This document shows, one piece after another, positions 1 to 14,435 of a DNA stretch of 64,000 bases. The DNA lies in the NCBI GenBank assembly GCA_035041965.1, contig JAPYMA010001143.1, positions 45,173 through 109,172 on the forward strand. Reading direction: 5' to 3'. The notes beneath the pieces were generated by a model that saw nothing but the letters and a program-made list of their open reading frames with translations, made no database searches and was not told the DNA's origin. Position 1 is the first letter of the stretch. Each line of letters opens with the position of its first letter. The position numbers were made by a program, and so were the translations under genes. Origin of the DNA: Anisakis pegreffii (Eukaryota > Nematoda > Chromadorea > Rhabditida > Anisakidae).

Positions 1-2931
1 AAGTGTGAATTGCATTCATTTCATTCAGTAACAACACCGAAGCAGACACATCGTCAAATGGTGATAACAACCTTCTGCAAATAGTTACATTCCATGTGTT
101 GTTGTTACGCGATATCATCGAGTTTAATCAACAATCGCACAGGACATATCATTAAAATTTTATTCGTTTTGTCATAAATTTAGTCTTTGATCTGGATGTG
201 TTCTGGATATGTAACAATTCAAATACATTTAAGTAATAAAATTCAAGTTGAATTGAAAAGCTCAGAACGTTCGTTATATTCATGTTATTACTTTCACAAC
301 ATTTTGACCAGCAGAATGAGCAGTAATATAATATTTTCAGTTGAGTGATCAGTGATTCAAGCATTGTGCTCTTTGTTGGACTAAGTGACATTTATGGGAA
401 TTTTACGCGAATTTTACGGCATATAGAATTGCTGCTGAGAGGAAGAATTCTCTATAGTAAAGTTCTTGCGCATTTATCTTTGTATGATTAGATCCGCTTT
501 TAGCTGCTTTTTATTGTTTTTAGCTAGTCGGAGAGAGGCACTGTTTAATCAGCTTTATGCATTTCTATCCGTTTCAGTTGCACCTCTCTCGGTTTGTTCT
601 CTTCGTATCAACTGGGTGATCAATCGTAATATCACGAAAGCAACACAAACCACCCCATTTATCCGTTCATTGTTCTCGTATTTTTTCATAATCCCCATCA
701 GTCAAATGGACAAGCAGACAGCTTTCGATACCAAGATGTAACGTGATTCTATCGGTTAGTAAAAAGCATCGGGGACAAGGTTGGATATGAATCAAATGAT
801 GCGATGTTTTCTTCGCAGTACCTAATTTTTTGATCTTTCTAGCACACTTAACTGATTTTGCTGCGCCTGAACTGACGATGATCCGTGAAATTGTTGAGAT
901 ATATTCATACGTTACTGAGTGAGCTGTTTGCTCATGATAAACATAAACCTGTTTATGTCTTCGAAACATTTTTCACTAAAAATTTTTGAGGTAAACAAGA
1001 CGAAAACATAATAAAATGAAATGAATTAGAATTCGTATTTAGTTCTGATTGAGTCAATGGAAAAAGAAAATTTCAAAACAATCGATTTAGTGATATTGCT
1101 GCTGAAGACTATCTGATTCGTTTGATTTATTACGGTAATTGAGAAAATAAATGCTACTCAAACGTCAAGAACAATGCACGATGAAGTAAACAGATAAATG
1201 AATGAATTATGCGTTGCTTACGATTGCAAAATGCTAAAGAAACGTATTAACATACTTAAAATGAACCTTGTTCATCTCTGCTTAAAAACAAACACTCAGT
1301 GCAGTGCAATTGTTTTTTGAGTGTAATGTTTGCTGTCCGGAAGTGTGTTGTTTATGCTGGATGCTGCTAACACTATTGCCAAAACACTGTTTGCTTTTCA
1401 TTAATTTCCGATGGAATTTCTTCATTCCCACTTGATTTCCTGAATGTTTCCAAGAAAGAAGAGCGTTTTTCAATGAGCACATTCTTGAGTGCTAGTTTAC
1501 TAAGAATAAACAATTCCAAAGAAATATATTTGAATATTTCTCGGGTCTATTACTTGCTAACAAACAAAGGAACAATTCAAAGAAATGCATTGTTTTATCA
1601 TGAATATTATGAAGATAGTTTGCATTCTTAAGAACATTTGAATAACTGATTAAGTCTCGAGAAGTTTCTTAATATTAATATCATTACTGCAGTTTTCGAG
1701 GAGAATTTCTCGTGCACAACAGTGACAGACTATGAATACATAATGAATACGCAGTGAATGTACTAAAAATAGATATAATTCAACTATGAACACACAGAAG
1801 TATCGTTGCAGATGCGACATTTAACTATGTTCATAGATGAATTAGCTGATGTTTGTTGTTTTTACGAAGGATTTGCAATGCAGTACAAAAAAAAAGAGCC
1901 CAAGAACGAATCTGCAACAGGAATGAAGGCACTTATCTTCGTGCGTAAATTTACAAATTCATCGCATTTATGTGTATGTATAAATGTGTTACTTAGTATC
2001 ATTATACCATGACATGGGTTGCTATTTCAGCTGCTTTTTGAATAGTGAACTTCAAAAGTTGAGATGGATATAACAACAGCAAACAAATCTCGAAAACTCA
2101 TGGTCGATATACATAAATCAAGAGAACAAAATCGGTATTTCTCTCAACGAGCATCGAATTTTTTTAAAACTGTTGCAACTTCTCCCTCGGGGAGTGAACA
2201 ATTTGTACTTGTTGAAGAATATATGATGATGATGACGGAATGCGATAAAAATGAAATTCTTGTGAGAGCCTATAAAAGCGAGTGAAATCAAGAGCTTGGA
2301 GCAATAAATTTTCACCCAGACGAAGGATATTTCGACTCAGTATTGTTAGAAAAATGAGAGTTTGAAATATCAATCTACGGAGATCAAAACGAGAGAACGT
2401 GGAGTTGATATTGGCATCAAGCGCTGAAGTTTCATTATTTCAGTGTGGTTCTTAGCGGAATTTTGGAAGTTTTTGGAAATTTGAAAAAAAATTTTCCGAA
2501 ACAACGGAGTTTCTTTCATTCTGTACACTGTCAACAGAAATTTTGAGAGTCTAATCACTCAAAATCTTGAGAATTTAATAAAGTTTTTATGACATTTAGC
2601 ATATGAAAGCGTGCATCGATAAAGTGCTTGAACTTGAGCTTTCAATATCCCATCTGAGCAAATAATCGAAATCTGTCGAAAATTGAACAAACAAGTAATC
2701 TATGATGTTTCATCTAAATCCCTTCATAAGTACTCTTCAAGTTGAGCACCTGCATGACCATTTCGCTCTCTTAACTCATATTCTTGCATATAACCAATCA
2801 AATGACTTAATACGAAATGCGAAATAACGGATATGATATTCAAATTCATACAATGAATCTCAAAAGATCGCTCTTCTGCTATGATAAGAAGCATGGCAAG
2901 AAACAATAAGAAACCAGTTGCACACCTGATA
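1..2931. other. Non-coding stretch, nothing recognised
   Basis: AT-rich sequence with only short open frames on both strands (none above about 100 codons). None shows splice signals combined with a recognisable protein family. I see no RNA gene and no strong repeat here. Confidence 0.5.
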
Positions 2932-3274
2932 GAGAATATTGTCAGCGGCTGCATTCAGCTGAAGATGTTTCAGGCATTTTTGATTCATTATCAAATGTGA
3001 TAATGATTCAATCAAGAAAATTATCAAGCGGTTCGTTGGTTTATATTGTTGTTGTTGTTGTTGTGATCGACTGGAATAGTAATAATAACAATGGTGCTGA
3101 TTGGTATAGCTGCACTTGCGGTTGATACAGCTGGAGTTCGAGTTTGTCTCGATGAAATCGTTGATGATATTTTTACCACCAGTAGTAGCCGCAGTGCTAC
3201 TACTCAATGTCGTATCTTCAATACTCTGATTAACAGCAGCAAATGGCCATAACACACCTTGGCCACGCCCTGAA
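2932..3274 (-). CDS. Possible internal exon, unidentified protein
   Basis: A minus-strand frame stays open for about 114 codons between an acceptor-like TACTTCAG (just above 3274) and a donor-like CAG|GTGTGC (just below 2932). The encoded stretch starts near RGQGVLWPFAAVNQS. It then has a serine/threonine-rich part, four tyrosines in a row, a run of six glutamines from a CAA repeat, and a helical end near KCLKHLQLNAAADNILYQ. I do not recognise a family and found no convincing neighbouring exons. The frame could be open by chance, helped by the simple repeat, so this is only a candidate. Confidence 0.25.
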
Positions 3275-3506
3275 GTAACGACTACTTTTTGCAGTTATCG
3301 TATTCAGAGAAGAACTTCAGAGTCTAGCAGATAAATGGAGTCTAGAGATCATCTAGTTATTATGCTTGCAAAAATTATGCTTAATAGTTCACCTTTAGTT
3401 CAGTTTGTCAACTTTAATTTCCGGCTCTGATTTATTGCTGTTATTGTCATGATTAGCACTTTATGTTATTATATCACGAAATCGGATCACAACTCACCAA
3501 TAAATT

Positions 3507-3632
3507 AAATCAAACATGTCAATCAACCAAACATGATGATAGCATTGGAAATATGATACTATAACTTTTCGGTCTTCCGTTTTCGGTCTTTCGCTAAATC
3601 AAACATGTCAATCAACTAAAACATGACACGAA
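3507..3632. repeat. Short direct repeat, two copies
   Basis: A segment of about 30 bases beginning AAATCAAACATGTCAATCAA occurs near 3507 and again near 3596, about 90 bases apart. The second copy differs slightly at its end (CCAAACATGAT against CTAAAACATGAC). It is probably a local duplication. Confidence 0.6.
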
Positions 3633-5141
3633 ACTGACAAATTATCAATTAACGCCGATGTGCCCACACATATGAAGTTGTGAGTTTCATTTGATTCCGG
3701 TTTGTCCTCATTAGTTCCCCAGACTCGGAACACTTTTATTATTTATTGTAAGGCTCAATTTTGTTAGTATTCATTGTGGAATAATAACGTCGAAGAGAGT
3801 TAATTTAATTCAAAATTTATTGGAATGGCATTGAAGATAAGCTCAAAAGCACAGCGCTTATTGTGTGAAAGGAGAACGTTTGAAATTACTTTTCAGGAAA
3901 AAATTCAGCACGGAACTGCTCATAAAAGCTAATGATCATAGCACAGAAACACAACCAGATATCGCTCTTCTATGGAAATCTGAGCATACTTATCATCAAT
4001 ATATTAAGATCAAGTTACACAAAATAGCGAAATAAAACCTCATCAGAGGTTCCTCATAATCTTATCGAATCTAAATCACCATCATGGGAAGCGAAATGAA
4101 TGGCAGCTATATAAAGCATGAAGTGAATATAGCAAGCATCATTCGTGCAGATATCACTTCGGAAAAGATAATAAGTATACGGATACGTCTTTTCATGGAG
4201 CTTTGATTGCCTCGATTTTCTTTCACAGTAATCGAAATCGTATTCTCGAGGCTGTCGTCGAGAATGATCACATGAAAATTGTTTGATTCGAAATCGAAAC
4301 ATCAGATCCAAATACTTTATATAACTGGTGATCATGGTGATGATCACTGGATAATTTTTTGTGGATACGATCAAAATGGCAGCAGTTATGATGTCTTTAT
4401 ATGGCATCTAACTAATTCTCCTGCAAAAATATGCACTTTGGTTCCTGATCGTTAGTCTATTTCATACAATATGATGCAATAACGTGTCGTTATTCGTCAA
4501 TGTTCAGGCTTAAAAGTGGATGATGCATGCATCGAATATTAAGCATTGCGCTTATGATAACGTTTATGACTGACATTTGTATGCTGAAGATGGCTTTGGC
4601 CTTCGATATTCATAATCAGAGAAATATGTGATCGCTAACTTTCGCTGTAGTTTCGTTTGGAATTTTTTTGGTGAGTTTTTTGCATTTGTTGGTTTCTACC
4701 GGAAAAAGCTATCCAACCGAGGGTCTCCTTCTCCATCTCACTTTCACTCTCATTCGCTGGCTCTGTCGTTATGAGAGGTGCACTTTATCTATCTCTCTAA
4801 AAACGCAATTTATACTAAGCCGTCATATTCACAAAGTTCGATATCTAATTACATGCAAATTCATTTTGATCGAAATCTGTATGTAAATTGAAAGAAGCGT
4901 GAATTACTCCATGATTTTAACATGTCGATCTAATGGTATTTCCATAATCCGATTTAAAATGCGACGAAATGTCCAATTTTGATTTAATATTTTGTGATTC
5001 TCATGGGATTCTTTCAGAAACACGTCCAACTGGTGAATAAAAAGTATAATCTACACTTTATTGAGTTCGAAAATATAAATTGAATAACGTTAACATGAGT
5101 AGTTACCTAATGAAATGCAGTGAATCATTTGAATTATACTG

Positions 5142-5181
5142 GTTATCTTTATAAAAAATTATATACAATTATAAAGATAAC
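5142..5181. repeat. Perfect 13-base inverted repeat (hairpin)
   Basis: GTTATCTTTATAA at 5142-5154 is matched by its exact reverse complement TTATAAAGATAAC at 5169-5181, with a 14-base AT-rich loop. No gene is nearby, so there is no evidence it is a terminator or RNA. It may be the core of an old foldback element. Confidence 0.6.
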
Positions 5182-8100
5182 GCACAATCCTTAGACTTCA
5201 ACATGATTTCCTTCGACGGTTAATGAGTTCAATTTTAAGGATTGGTATTTCTTTAGCAATTCGTTGATAGAACATTTTTCATTGCGCTCGCTAAAAAGCA
5301 CTGGGAAAAACGAAAATTATTCTATTCTTTGACGCTCTGTTTTACGCTCCTTACACGACCCATACCTTATCGGATACTCGAATGTCGGTTATTGAGAATG
5401 GAAGTTATGGATTTTTCATGAGATTTTTGAGTGCAAGGATTTGAACGAGAAAATCTTCCAAATGCACATTGTTGTAGCGATGAAACTCTTTTCTCTTTTC
5501 TGCTTTAGGTGTGCAACGTAATAAATGAAACGGGAATACTTTGAATAGTAAGATAACGATCAAAATAAGGGAGGGAATAAAGATATAACATTCATAAGAA
5601 ATGGGAACGGAACAAATTTAATTATAAATCTCGTCATTAAAGTGGTCTTTCGAGACTCATAAGTGACTTTGACGACGTGAAGTGCATGATATGAGTTTGA
5701 TACGACTCTTATTGGGCCGTTGTAAGGGTTCTCCAAGGAAACTGTGCAGAAGAGGGATAAATCGGAGGAATAAAACCGAATAAAACACCAGATTAAAGTA
5801 GTTTAGCGAGGCTTTTTGTTGTGATCAATTCCGTTGTTTTATTGGTTTGTTATTACTACGGTTGCTGTCAATAGATCTAATATCAGGAGCAGTTATGGAT
5901 GGATAAACAGATAATCTGGATCTGGTTCTGTGGAGATCCTTGCACTTTAACTATGGATCACATAGATGGCACATTGTTGTCATAGGCTAAAAGTGGACAA
6001 TCCCGAGAGACTTGTAACTTTTGAGATTAGGCGATCTTTTTAACTTCATTGGCTTATTTTTGAATAATAAACCTCATTTCTCAAAGTGATTTCTCCCCTC
6101 TTTCGAATGTTCAAATCTAAAAATGCTTCACAATTTGCTCATTAGTGGTCGTTGCATTGCCATTGAAATATGATCAATTCAATGTGCAACTGAAAAGTTT
6201 TTGAAGCTCATTAAAAGCTATTCGTTGAAGCTGTACAAAGCCAATTATTGAAATGCGTGTTGCTTTAATCTGTCAGTGACTGGTACTAATTTACAACTTT
6301 AACTTTCATAACTGAGCGGTGAGATTGTTCGTTTGATTGACGAGTTGTCGATTCAGCAGCAAATCTGATTATTAATTCATAATCATGTACTTCTCGTCCA
6401 CTGACATGACTACTCATCCAGATGACAACAACCCCATAAAAATAACGAATAAAAGTTCAGCCATAACGAATAAAAGTTCGTTCAGAAAGCTACTAGCATC
6501 CTGAAAAGTGAGATATCGTCCAAGGAAGCGAATTTTTTAGCAGAAAACATGTTATCACAAACCATTTGAAAGAATTCCGAATGTGTCATTGTAATTATGA
6601 GCCATTATTCACCAGTTTTGATGCGATGTTTGACTGATGATCAATGATGTGGTGTAGAGCAATCGCAGAGCAATCTATTCGTAGAGAGCACGTGACCAAA
6701 CGAGTTGTCGTGAATTCACTGAACTTCTCGAGGAGACGTTATTTAGTGAGATCTGAAAACGATAGCAGTTGCATGCAGTTGTAAAAAAAATCACGAGGCA
6801 TCGTAGAATCCATGCTGAATGCGAGCCATTCCAGTAAATCAACTTCATCTTTTCAGTTGTTTATTCAAAGTTTCGATTGCACATTTACTGTTTCATCGTT
6901 CAAGAAACAAATGAATAAATACGTAAATAAACAATCGTATTGCATGTTGTGCCGTTGTTGTTTGACACATCATTCGTTCGGTAGTTTTATTTCATCATCA
7001 AAGTAAGTGGCTGCTACCGGAACGCAATTTAGTGCTTTATAAATGTTTTCATCGAATAGTGTATGTACAATGTAAGAAGAAGTTTGTGAACAGTTGCAAT
7101 GACTGACAATCTGTCAAGCATTAAGCCACAATAATTGATCATCATCAACAAATGCTGTCTTACAATTAAATCCGCACGGATAAAAAGCTCACTGATATGA
7201 AGTAAGATCAGTGATATGAAAAAGTCTATCGAGAAGTGATGTTCTGATGGTTATGAAGCAGCAAATATTTCCGTTTTTCGGCATTATACTGGATGAAAAC
7301 AGCTGCTCGCAAACGCTAAACGAAACTGCTCTCTCACTGAGAAAATGTTCTTTTTTTTGTTCAGTATCAAATTAAACATCAGAGTATCGAATAGCAGTCA
7401 GCGATGTATTAATGACCGGAACACGATCATAGTGACGAAAGCATTAATTGTGTTAATCTCTGCGTTCTTATGTAGAAAAAATAACTGAAAGAGAAGATAT
7501 CCACGAGGAGATTTTTAAGTTTTTCAGCGACATTCTATAAAGTTGAGCTCAAGATTCTTCAAAACTTCCACAGATTTCAGATTGCGATTGGAACTAGATT
7601 CTTCAAAAAACAATCCTTTACTGTTTCTATATAAGATGGATTCTTATTGATTTTAGACGAAGTTCATGGGTTTGGAATTATTCACAATAAGAGAAATTCA
7701 AAACATCGACTGGAACATTTTCAAATGATTAAATAAACACAAAAATTCTCTGGTCAAATAATGTAAACGTTGTGTATGCAATAAGAATAGAGAATATAGC
7801 GAATGAGGTAACTTTTTTGCGAGGTGCATTTCAGAATATTATACTTTCTGTATGATTCAAGCTTGGTCCATGACCCTCGCTTGAGGCTACCAAGAAGAAG
7901 AGAAACGACTGGAATTTAGAGTGAAAGGCCAGATCACTTGTTCAGACAAACGCTACTGAATGAACTGAGCGAAATCCTCTGGATTATCTATAATATAATA
8001 TGTTCGTTTAATTCAGACAACATCAAAAGGCCACGAAAAAGTTTTGTTGTTACGGGGGATTTTTGTGCTATGTTGCTAGGATACGATGAATTTTTGATCC

Positions 8101-9892
8101 AATCTCCGGGGTATTTTTGGTCTAATGGATTTGTAGGATTTCGAGTTTTTTTCTGTAGAGGGAGAGATTATGAAGAATATGAAAATGCTGAATATGATAA
8201 TGTGTGCTTGCATAAACGAATAATTTCTGTGTGCGATATGAACTTGCCTCATTTTAAAAATGCAATAGATAACTCTTGTAGAATAGGAGCAAGAAAGATG
8301 AGCATGTTGAGTGTTGAGTGCAGATTCAATAGAGATTAATATGATCATATTCAAAGAATCAGATTCTGACCGTATTCTCTTGAAGACAATCACTGCCTAC
8401 CTCTACAGTCGGTCTGCTTCTTGGTGAACGGGCTCACTGCTTCAAAAATTCGGATGTTTCCATTCTCCAAGTATATTTCATTCGAAAGGAGTTCATTTAG
8501 ATGCACGGAAGTTCCTCTCGAATGAAGGCGACTGCATATTTGTGATCAGCGACTGAGAAATGACTCGATAAGCGTAAAAAGATGTAATTGCGACCCACAA
8601 ATATCCTTCTTTTTCAATAGATTATTACTGTTACTGATATTACTGACATTATAACGCTATAAAGCTATCACTTCAACCTGTTTTGATTGACAGTTTTTGA
8701 GTTTAGTAAGTGGTACGCTGTAGATTTGCATTGGAAAATAGTTGGAGGAGGGAATGAATCCTGTTTTGAGTTGATTCTCCCAGCACCATGAAGTTGTCTG
8801 TAGTCCTACAGCAATACCATCTCCAGAAACATAGCACAATGGTCGAGGAGTTTTGCAATTATTCTTAGACGATGTTCTATGAACAGTCAATGATCACGTG
8901 TGAATTTAGAGCTGGTTGGAAGAAATTTTTAAGATTTCATTCCTTGAACAAAGAATAGAATAGATATAATGAACAATTTTATGGGAGGATATTTTGTTGA
9001 TATGAACATGTAAGAGAACATGTTGAAATATTTCAATCATCAACATAATATAAAGAAAATGTCATAAAGGCCTATTGAAATTCATATACTACTATGGCTG
9101 ATAGAAGACTTGACGTTCGGAAATGTAAAGAATAGAAATTGTATTTTAATCTCTTTGTTTGCGAATGAATTCCAAGGCGTTTTGAGATCATTTATCATTT
9201 GGAATTAACGTAGAAGAAGAAATGTGAGCATTTTTTGCATCACATGTTGATTGTGAGGGAGATCAGAAATCATTTAGGTCGATTGATAGCACAAGATTTT
9301 AGAAACTGCGCTGAGAAATTACAGGGGCTTGGTTGTGAGAAGGTTTTGAACCTGAAGAAAATTCTCAGATTTCCGGGAATATTTTTCAGTTATGAAATTT
9401 CATGGCAACTTGGTTGGGCACTAGGATAGTTGTGCAGCAATATTTAAGTATAGATAAATAAAGATGAAAATCCGTGAAAATATTCGCTAAAAATTTATGA
9501 ACGAATTAGGAAACTGACGTTCACGAATGAAATTTCTTGTGTGTAATGTGAAATACGAGAACAAATTGAAGGAGTCGTTCATTTAAGTTGCAAACCATTG
9601 ATTCGTTTGCATTTAAAAGAGTCAGTGTGTCTCTTGAAGGCGTTCCCATTCCCATATCCTCTTCAGCTCATCGAATCATTATCTTTTACCTGCTAAGAAC
9701 GGATTACTTTATTCTGAATATCCACCAACCGTGCCAGCCAAAAATTTGCTGAAATGAATGGAGCTTTTTATTGTTCTGTTTGTTTGCCAAAGCCCCTCCA
9801 TAAATGATCACCATTAAGAAATAAAATTTTTGCGTGTTTATTGGTGTTTTCTTGCACGATTACATTGACAATTGACTTTACGTCTAACACAC

Positions 9893-10045
9893 AAAGTGGA
9901 CAAATGCAACGAGCTCAAGTTTTACCTTATTGCTAGACATAAAAAGGAAATGGCAGTTGATTTTAACTTCTTTATTTTAACTGCCATTTCTTTTTTCATG
10001 TCTAACAATAAGGTAAAACTTGAGCTCGTTTCATTTGTCCACTTT
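9893..10045. mobile_element. Palindromic foldback/MITE-like element
   Basis: Two arms of about 70 bases are near-perfect reverse complements. The left arm starts AAAGTGGACAAATG and runs through GAGCTCAAGTTTTACCTTATTG. The right arm ends CATTTGTCCACTTT. The loop is only a few bases near 9967-9972. The arms differ by a handful of substitutions and one- or two-base indels. There is no coding capacity for a transposase. The structure fits a miniature inverted-repeat or foldback element; I see no clear target-site duplication at the edges. Confidence 0.7.
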
Positions 10046-12329
10046 ATTCTCTAAAGCAACACTTCTTAAAATAGAATAGGAAAACAGAGTAAGCGTGAAG
10101 CTCACAATCACAATATTGCACTCTGCATATCATTCAACAATAAATTGCTCATTCATGACATTACTGTCATTTTATTCGATTAAATGCGTTATGCTTGTCA
10201 AATCCACGCAAAATGGATTGTCATTATAATGAGTTTACATCTGACGACATTAGACTCGTCAATGGAGAGGAAAGTAATATCAGGAAGCACTATATTGTGT
10301 GCGACAATGAAGATCGAATGCATCCATTTCACTGTCAATAAGATGATCATCAGTGAGGTCAGCTGACTGCAAATGAAGGGTATCTTGGATTATTCCGAAT
10401 TTGGTCTGCATATTTATCAGTAATACATTTCTATGGAGATAAGAGCATCTGTAGGTTCCACGGGTGGGCGTGTATCTACGAGTAAATGTCTTGCTGAATC
10501 AAGATTCAACATTCAAAAGTTAAAGACCAAATTGCTTCTCCATTCATCCTGACCAGATTAAAATATCGCATGTTGAAAGTTATATGTTCGATTGCTAAGA
10601 ATTCTCACATTCATTTAATCATTCCTAATTCAGTACGCAGCTGAAGCAGAATACATTTCGAATCATTCAACTGACACTTTGAAATTGAAATTCATTCCGC
10701 TAAAATTCTTTCTGCTTTGATGCTACTCGAAAAAGTTTTGTAATGGATCTTATTTTCAATGAAGCGAAAACTGATTTAATGAATTGCTTGAATTGACTGC
10801 ATTAACTTAGCAAAAACTAAAAGAATTGACTGAATGACTGAAGTATTTCAGTACATCACATTGAACGACCAATCGAGAATTTGATTGAATTTCGTCAAAC
10901 AAACATTAACTTGCAATCAAAATTCTGATTGAAAAGTGTTTTATGATAAATTTTGATGAACTCGGGGAGGTCACGAAGACGAATTGCATGGATTTTCTGT
11001 AATTATTAGCTAAGGTCTCATCAACTTTAGTTTACTGGTGAACATCCCTTCAAAACTGTTAAATGAACTGTATTTTTGCAAAAATTTTCGACTGGATTCG
11101 AGATATACTTTAGATCATGAAAGAAATCCTTTCATCTAATACAACGCTTTACGTTTATCAAGATCAATCCAAATTTTGCTTTGCAAAGTCAACGAAATTG
11201 AACAACGCTGCTCAAACATTTACTCATGTTAACACTTTTACCATCGCTTCAAAAAACACAACAGACGAATATTACAAAGAATGGTAAATTTTGGATTCGA
11301 AACTTTTGGAATGCAAGCAATATACAATGTTTTACGATATCCAACGTGACAATAGCTGAAAATATAAAGCATGAGCAGGATAGTTGATCTCATTCAGCGG
11401 AAACAATTCGAAGTTCTAGACAACTGGACACCGAAAAATTTGCTACCCAAACCCAGACATTACATAACTCATGAAAATAACTGAAAATACATATTGGTCA
11501 AAAAATACAGGTTTCAAAAATTTTGATCAAAAAACTTCCAAGTATCCACGCGACTTTGAACCATGGTCTTCACCACTAACCGTTCGCTCTCCAGCGAAGG
11601 TTCCGCCTATACATCACCATCACCGTTGAAAAGAATTAAGCTCTCGGACAAGCTGAAAATATTTCCTTGATTTCTCATCCAAACCTACAACTTTCAAACC
11701 CGGATGCAATCAAAACACAACCGAGTAATATTTGATGCTGTTTGATAATTTGCAACTACCGCCAGCCTCACTCGCATTCCACCCTCCCATAAATCAATCG
11801 CCATTGCATCATGATCATTTTTCATCGCCGTCCGCTCTTCCGCCCTATCCAATTCTAGCAATAAAGTCTAAAGCCTTGATGATTTTGCAAACTGAATGAA
11901 AGAAAAGCGAAAGGAGAAAAAATCCTCAGTAAAGTGCCAATGTTTATCGTTAGGAATATGTCCAAATGGTTCTACCGTATTTTTTAGCGACAACTGCGCG
12001 TTTCACCATTCGCTAAAATGTTTGGTGCAGTGGACTAGAATAAATGCTGAAAAAACTTTAATAAATGTTTGCAAACTAGTGATTCTCGGCTACAAGATGA
12101 TGTGGATCTTCCTCACTAATTATTCCTATTAAACCAGAGAGAATTTCAAATACTCCAGTTTATACCAATCGTGCTATTGAACACCGTCACTGATCATTCG
12201 AAATAGCAAAATTCTTATAACTCAACGTTTTCAGTCAAACTTGATTAAGTTGATGTTAATGGCTCAATCTCAGCTACAAGGTAGTGTATACATTGGTTAT
12301 GAGTTTATCCTGTCGGGTGGGTAGCAGTT
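10046..12329. other. Non-coding stretch, nothing recognised
   Basis: Only short open frames and no splice-supported exons. The sequence is AT-rich and of ordinary complexity up to the satellite array that begins near 12330. Confidence 0.5.
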
Positions 12330-13503
12330 CCAAACATTCATTTACTTTCGTACTCTAACCAAAACAGAAGATCCCGAGCGTACCTTTATTGCTGTGCAAT
12401 CGATCCATCTGAATCTCTACATTCAGAAAAAGATATATTTTGCTGAGCAATTCCACTTTCTTGAGAAGATATGGCTACTTTCATGAAGCTATATCAATAA
12501 CAAGCGCAAAGTTGTTCATTCGTATACATTCTGTCACTATAGATCAATATCAATATGTTATTATAGCTCTATAGAGGTTATCAATGTTCAAGGTAACCGT
12601 ACTCTCAGGTTTGCTCGGAACTATTTGCACCATTCGATTGCTTAGAATTTCTACTTTCAGAATATCATATACTTTGCCGGGCAGTTATAATTAGATGAGG
12701 AGATAAAGCTATTTTCTCAATTCTATACTTGTTGCTGTCTTCGAGCTTACCGTATTCTTGAGTTTGCCCAGTAACATATGAATTTTTGTGCACTATTCGA
12801 TCTATCTGAATCTCTAAATCCAGAAAGACATATATTTTGTCGAGTAATTTCGTATTGTTGAGGAGTTATGACTATTTTCATAAAGCTATATCAACAGCAA
12901 GCGCAAAGTCGCTCATTCACATACATTCTATCACCATAGATCAATATCAACACAATACTATTGCTCTGTAGAGGTTACAATCTTTACCATATTCAAGGTA
13001 CCTGTACTTTTAAGTTTGCCCGGTAACATGTGAATTTCTTTACACCATCCGATTACTCAGAATCTCTGCTTTAACAATATTGTACATATTGCCGAGCAAT
13101 TATGATTAGATGAAAAGATATAGCTGTTTTCCCAAAACTACGCAATTTGCCATCTTCTATGCATTTCATATGCAAACTAATGCAAATGAACTGAAAGCAT
13201 ACCGATGCATTCAGTTCATTGCAGAGCGCTGTATGTGCTTACAGGTTTGATTCAATTACCCAAGTTTGAGGTAAACTTACAGCAGTGTGTAAGCGAGGTG
13301 CATTAATATGCATCTTGCTTGCACAGCACTGTATGCTTGCAGTTCACAACGCTGTATGCATTGTTGTGCACCGTTCGATCCATTGGAATCTCTACATTCT
13401 GAAAAACATGTTTTGCTGAGCAGTTCGGCTTTCTTGAGGAGATATTTTCATAAAGCCATCTCAACTACCGCAGTGACGCTCATCCATATACATTTTAATC
13501 AAT
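12330..13503. repeat. Degenerate satellite array A
   Basis: Diverged tandem monomers of roughly 150-250 bases. Each is recognisable by blocks that recur in order: a GTACTCT-type block followed by AGTTTGCCCGGTAACAT, a CACCATTCGAT block, an AGAATCTCTACTTTCAGAAA block, GAGGAGATATAGCTATTTTC, and CACTATAGATCAATATCAA. Copies of the CATTCGAT/AATCTCT part occur near 12400, 12630, 12795, 13050 and 13375. The same blocks form array B at 38440-39690, so this is a dispersed repeat family and not a one-off duplication. I saw no long coding frame. Confidence 0.75.
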
Positions 13504-14435
13504 TAAAACGGAAGCACAGATAGGCAAAATTTGACTATCTATCTTTTCATGCTTATGAAGGTCTATTCCAAAATTTCCCAAACCTTTCTATCTGTATTAC
13601 TTAGTTTACTGGCCTTCCCGTGTTTCCGAACAATCATTTTTCCATTCGAAGCGGATTCATGTTCAGACTCAGGTTCTCTTTTAAAACTATGCTTAAGCTT
13701 GTGCCTGTGTCTAAACGAAGCTAATTGCAGATAGAATCTGCTATTGTGCTACACCCATACGAGTTTTACGTTTTACCTAACCATAACGAACTGATTTTGT
13801 AAGCATACATTTGAATTTGACATTTAAAGTCTGTTATAGGATTTTCATTATGACAATAAATGTATTACGATTACAAGAAAAAATCTGATTGTGAATGCGG
13901 AAATTGAGTTTGTTGGCTTTAAAAATCATTTATATGATAATGAAATGCACGAATAAATTTACATTTCATAACAACTCACTGAAATTCAGCATGAATTACA
14001 AGTAAATACGATCAAAACAATTATCAAGAAAACTTAATTAATATCAGCTTTTTTTGTGATTAGCGTATTTCGATTAATTAGCGTATTTTCGCTTTTTGAT
14101 TCAAAATTGCAGTATTAGCGTATTTCGATCAGCTGGTAATTTGCGAATCAGCTGATTCAAAAAGAAAGAGTGTAAAACGATGAGCCGGTGATAATTCTTC
14201 TTTACGCGTCTCATTAATACTGTTGCTCGATCAGCTGATTGAACGGGTGTAAACTCAACATTAACGAATATCATTAACAATTAACGTCGATACTTTTTAG
14301 CGAGCTTCAACGATAGAACGGAACAAAGTGATAGAAGTGAAGAAACTGGTTAGTGAATCATCGAGCATCGGTCGCCATTAATAGTTTGGTTCATGATGCG
14401 CATAAAAATGATGAATAACAAGATTAGAATAACAA
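13504..14435. other. Non-coding stretch with small AT-rich repeats
   Basis: No gene seen. ATTAGCGTATTT is repeated three times between about 14060 and 14130, followed by CAGCTGATT repeats. Confidence 0.45.

Larger units (their letters stand above)
3275..9892. other. Non-coding stretch with small repeats only
   Basis: No gene is supported in this 6.6 kb. Open frames of 117 codons (4407-4054, minus) and 133 codons (7938-8339, plus) have no recognisable domains, no signal peptide and no partner exons. Small structures inside are a direct repeat near 3507/3596 and a hairpin at 5142-5181. Confidence 0.5.

Noticed and set aside
4054..4407. 117-codon minus-strand open frame
   Set aside because: Composition matches translated non-coding sequence; no motif or neighbouring exon.
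7938..8339. 133-codon plus-strand open frame
   Set aside because: No domain, signal peptide, splice partner or family resemblance; amino-acid pattern looks like chance in AT-rich DNA.
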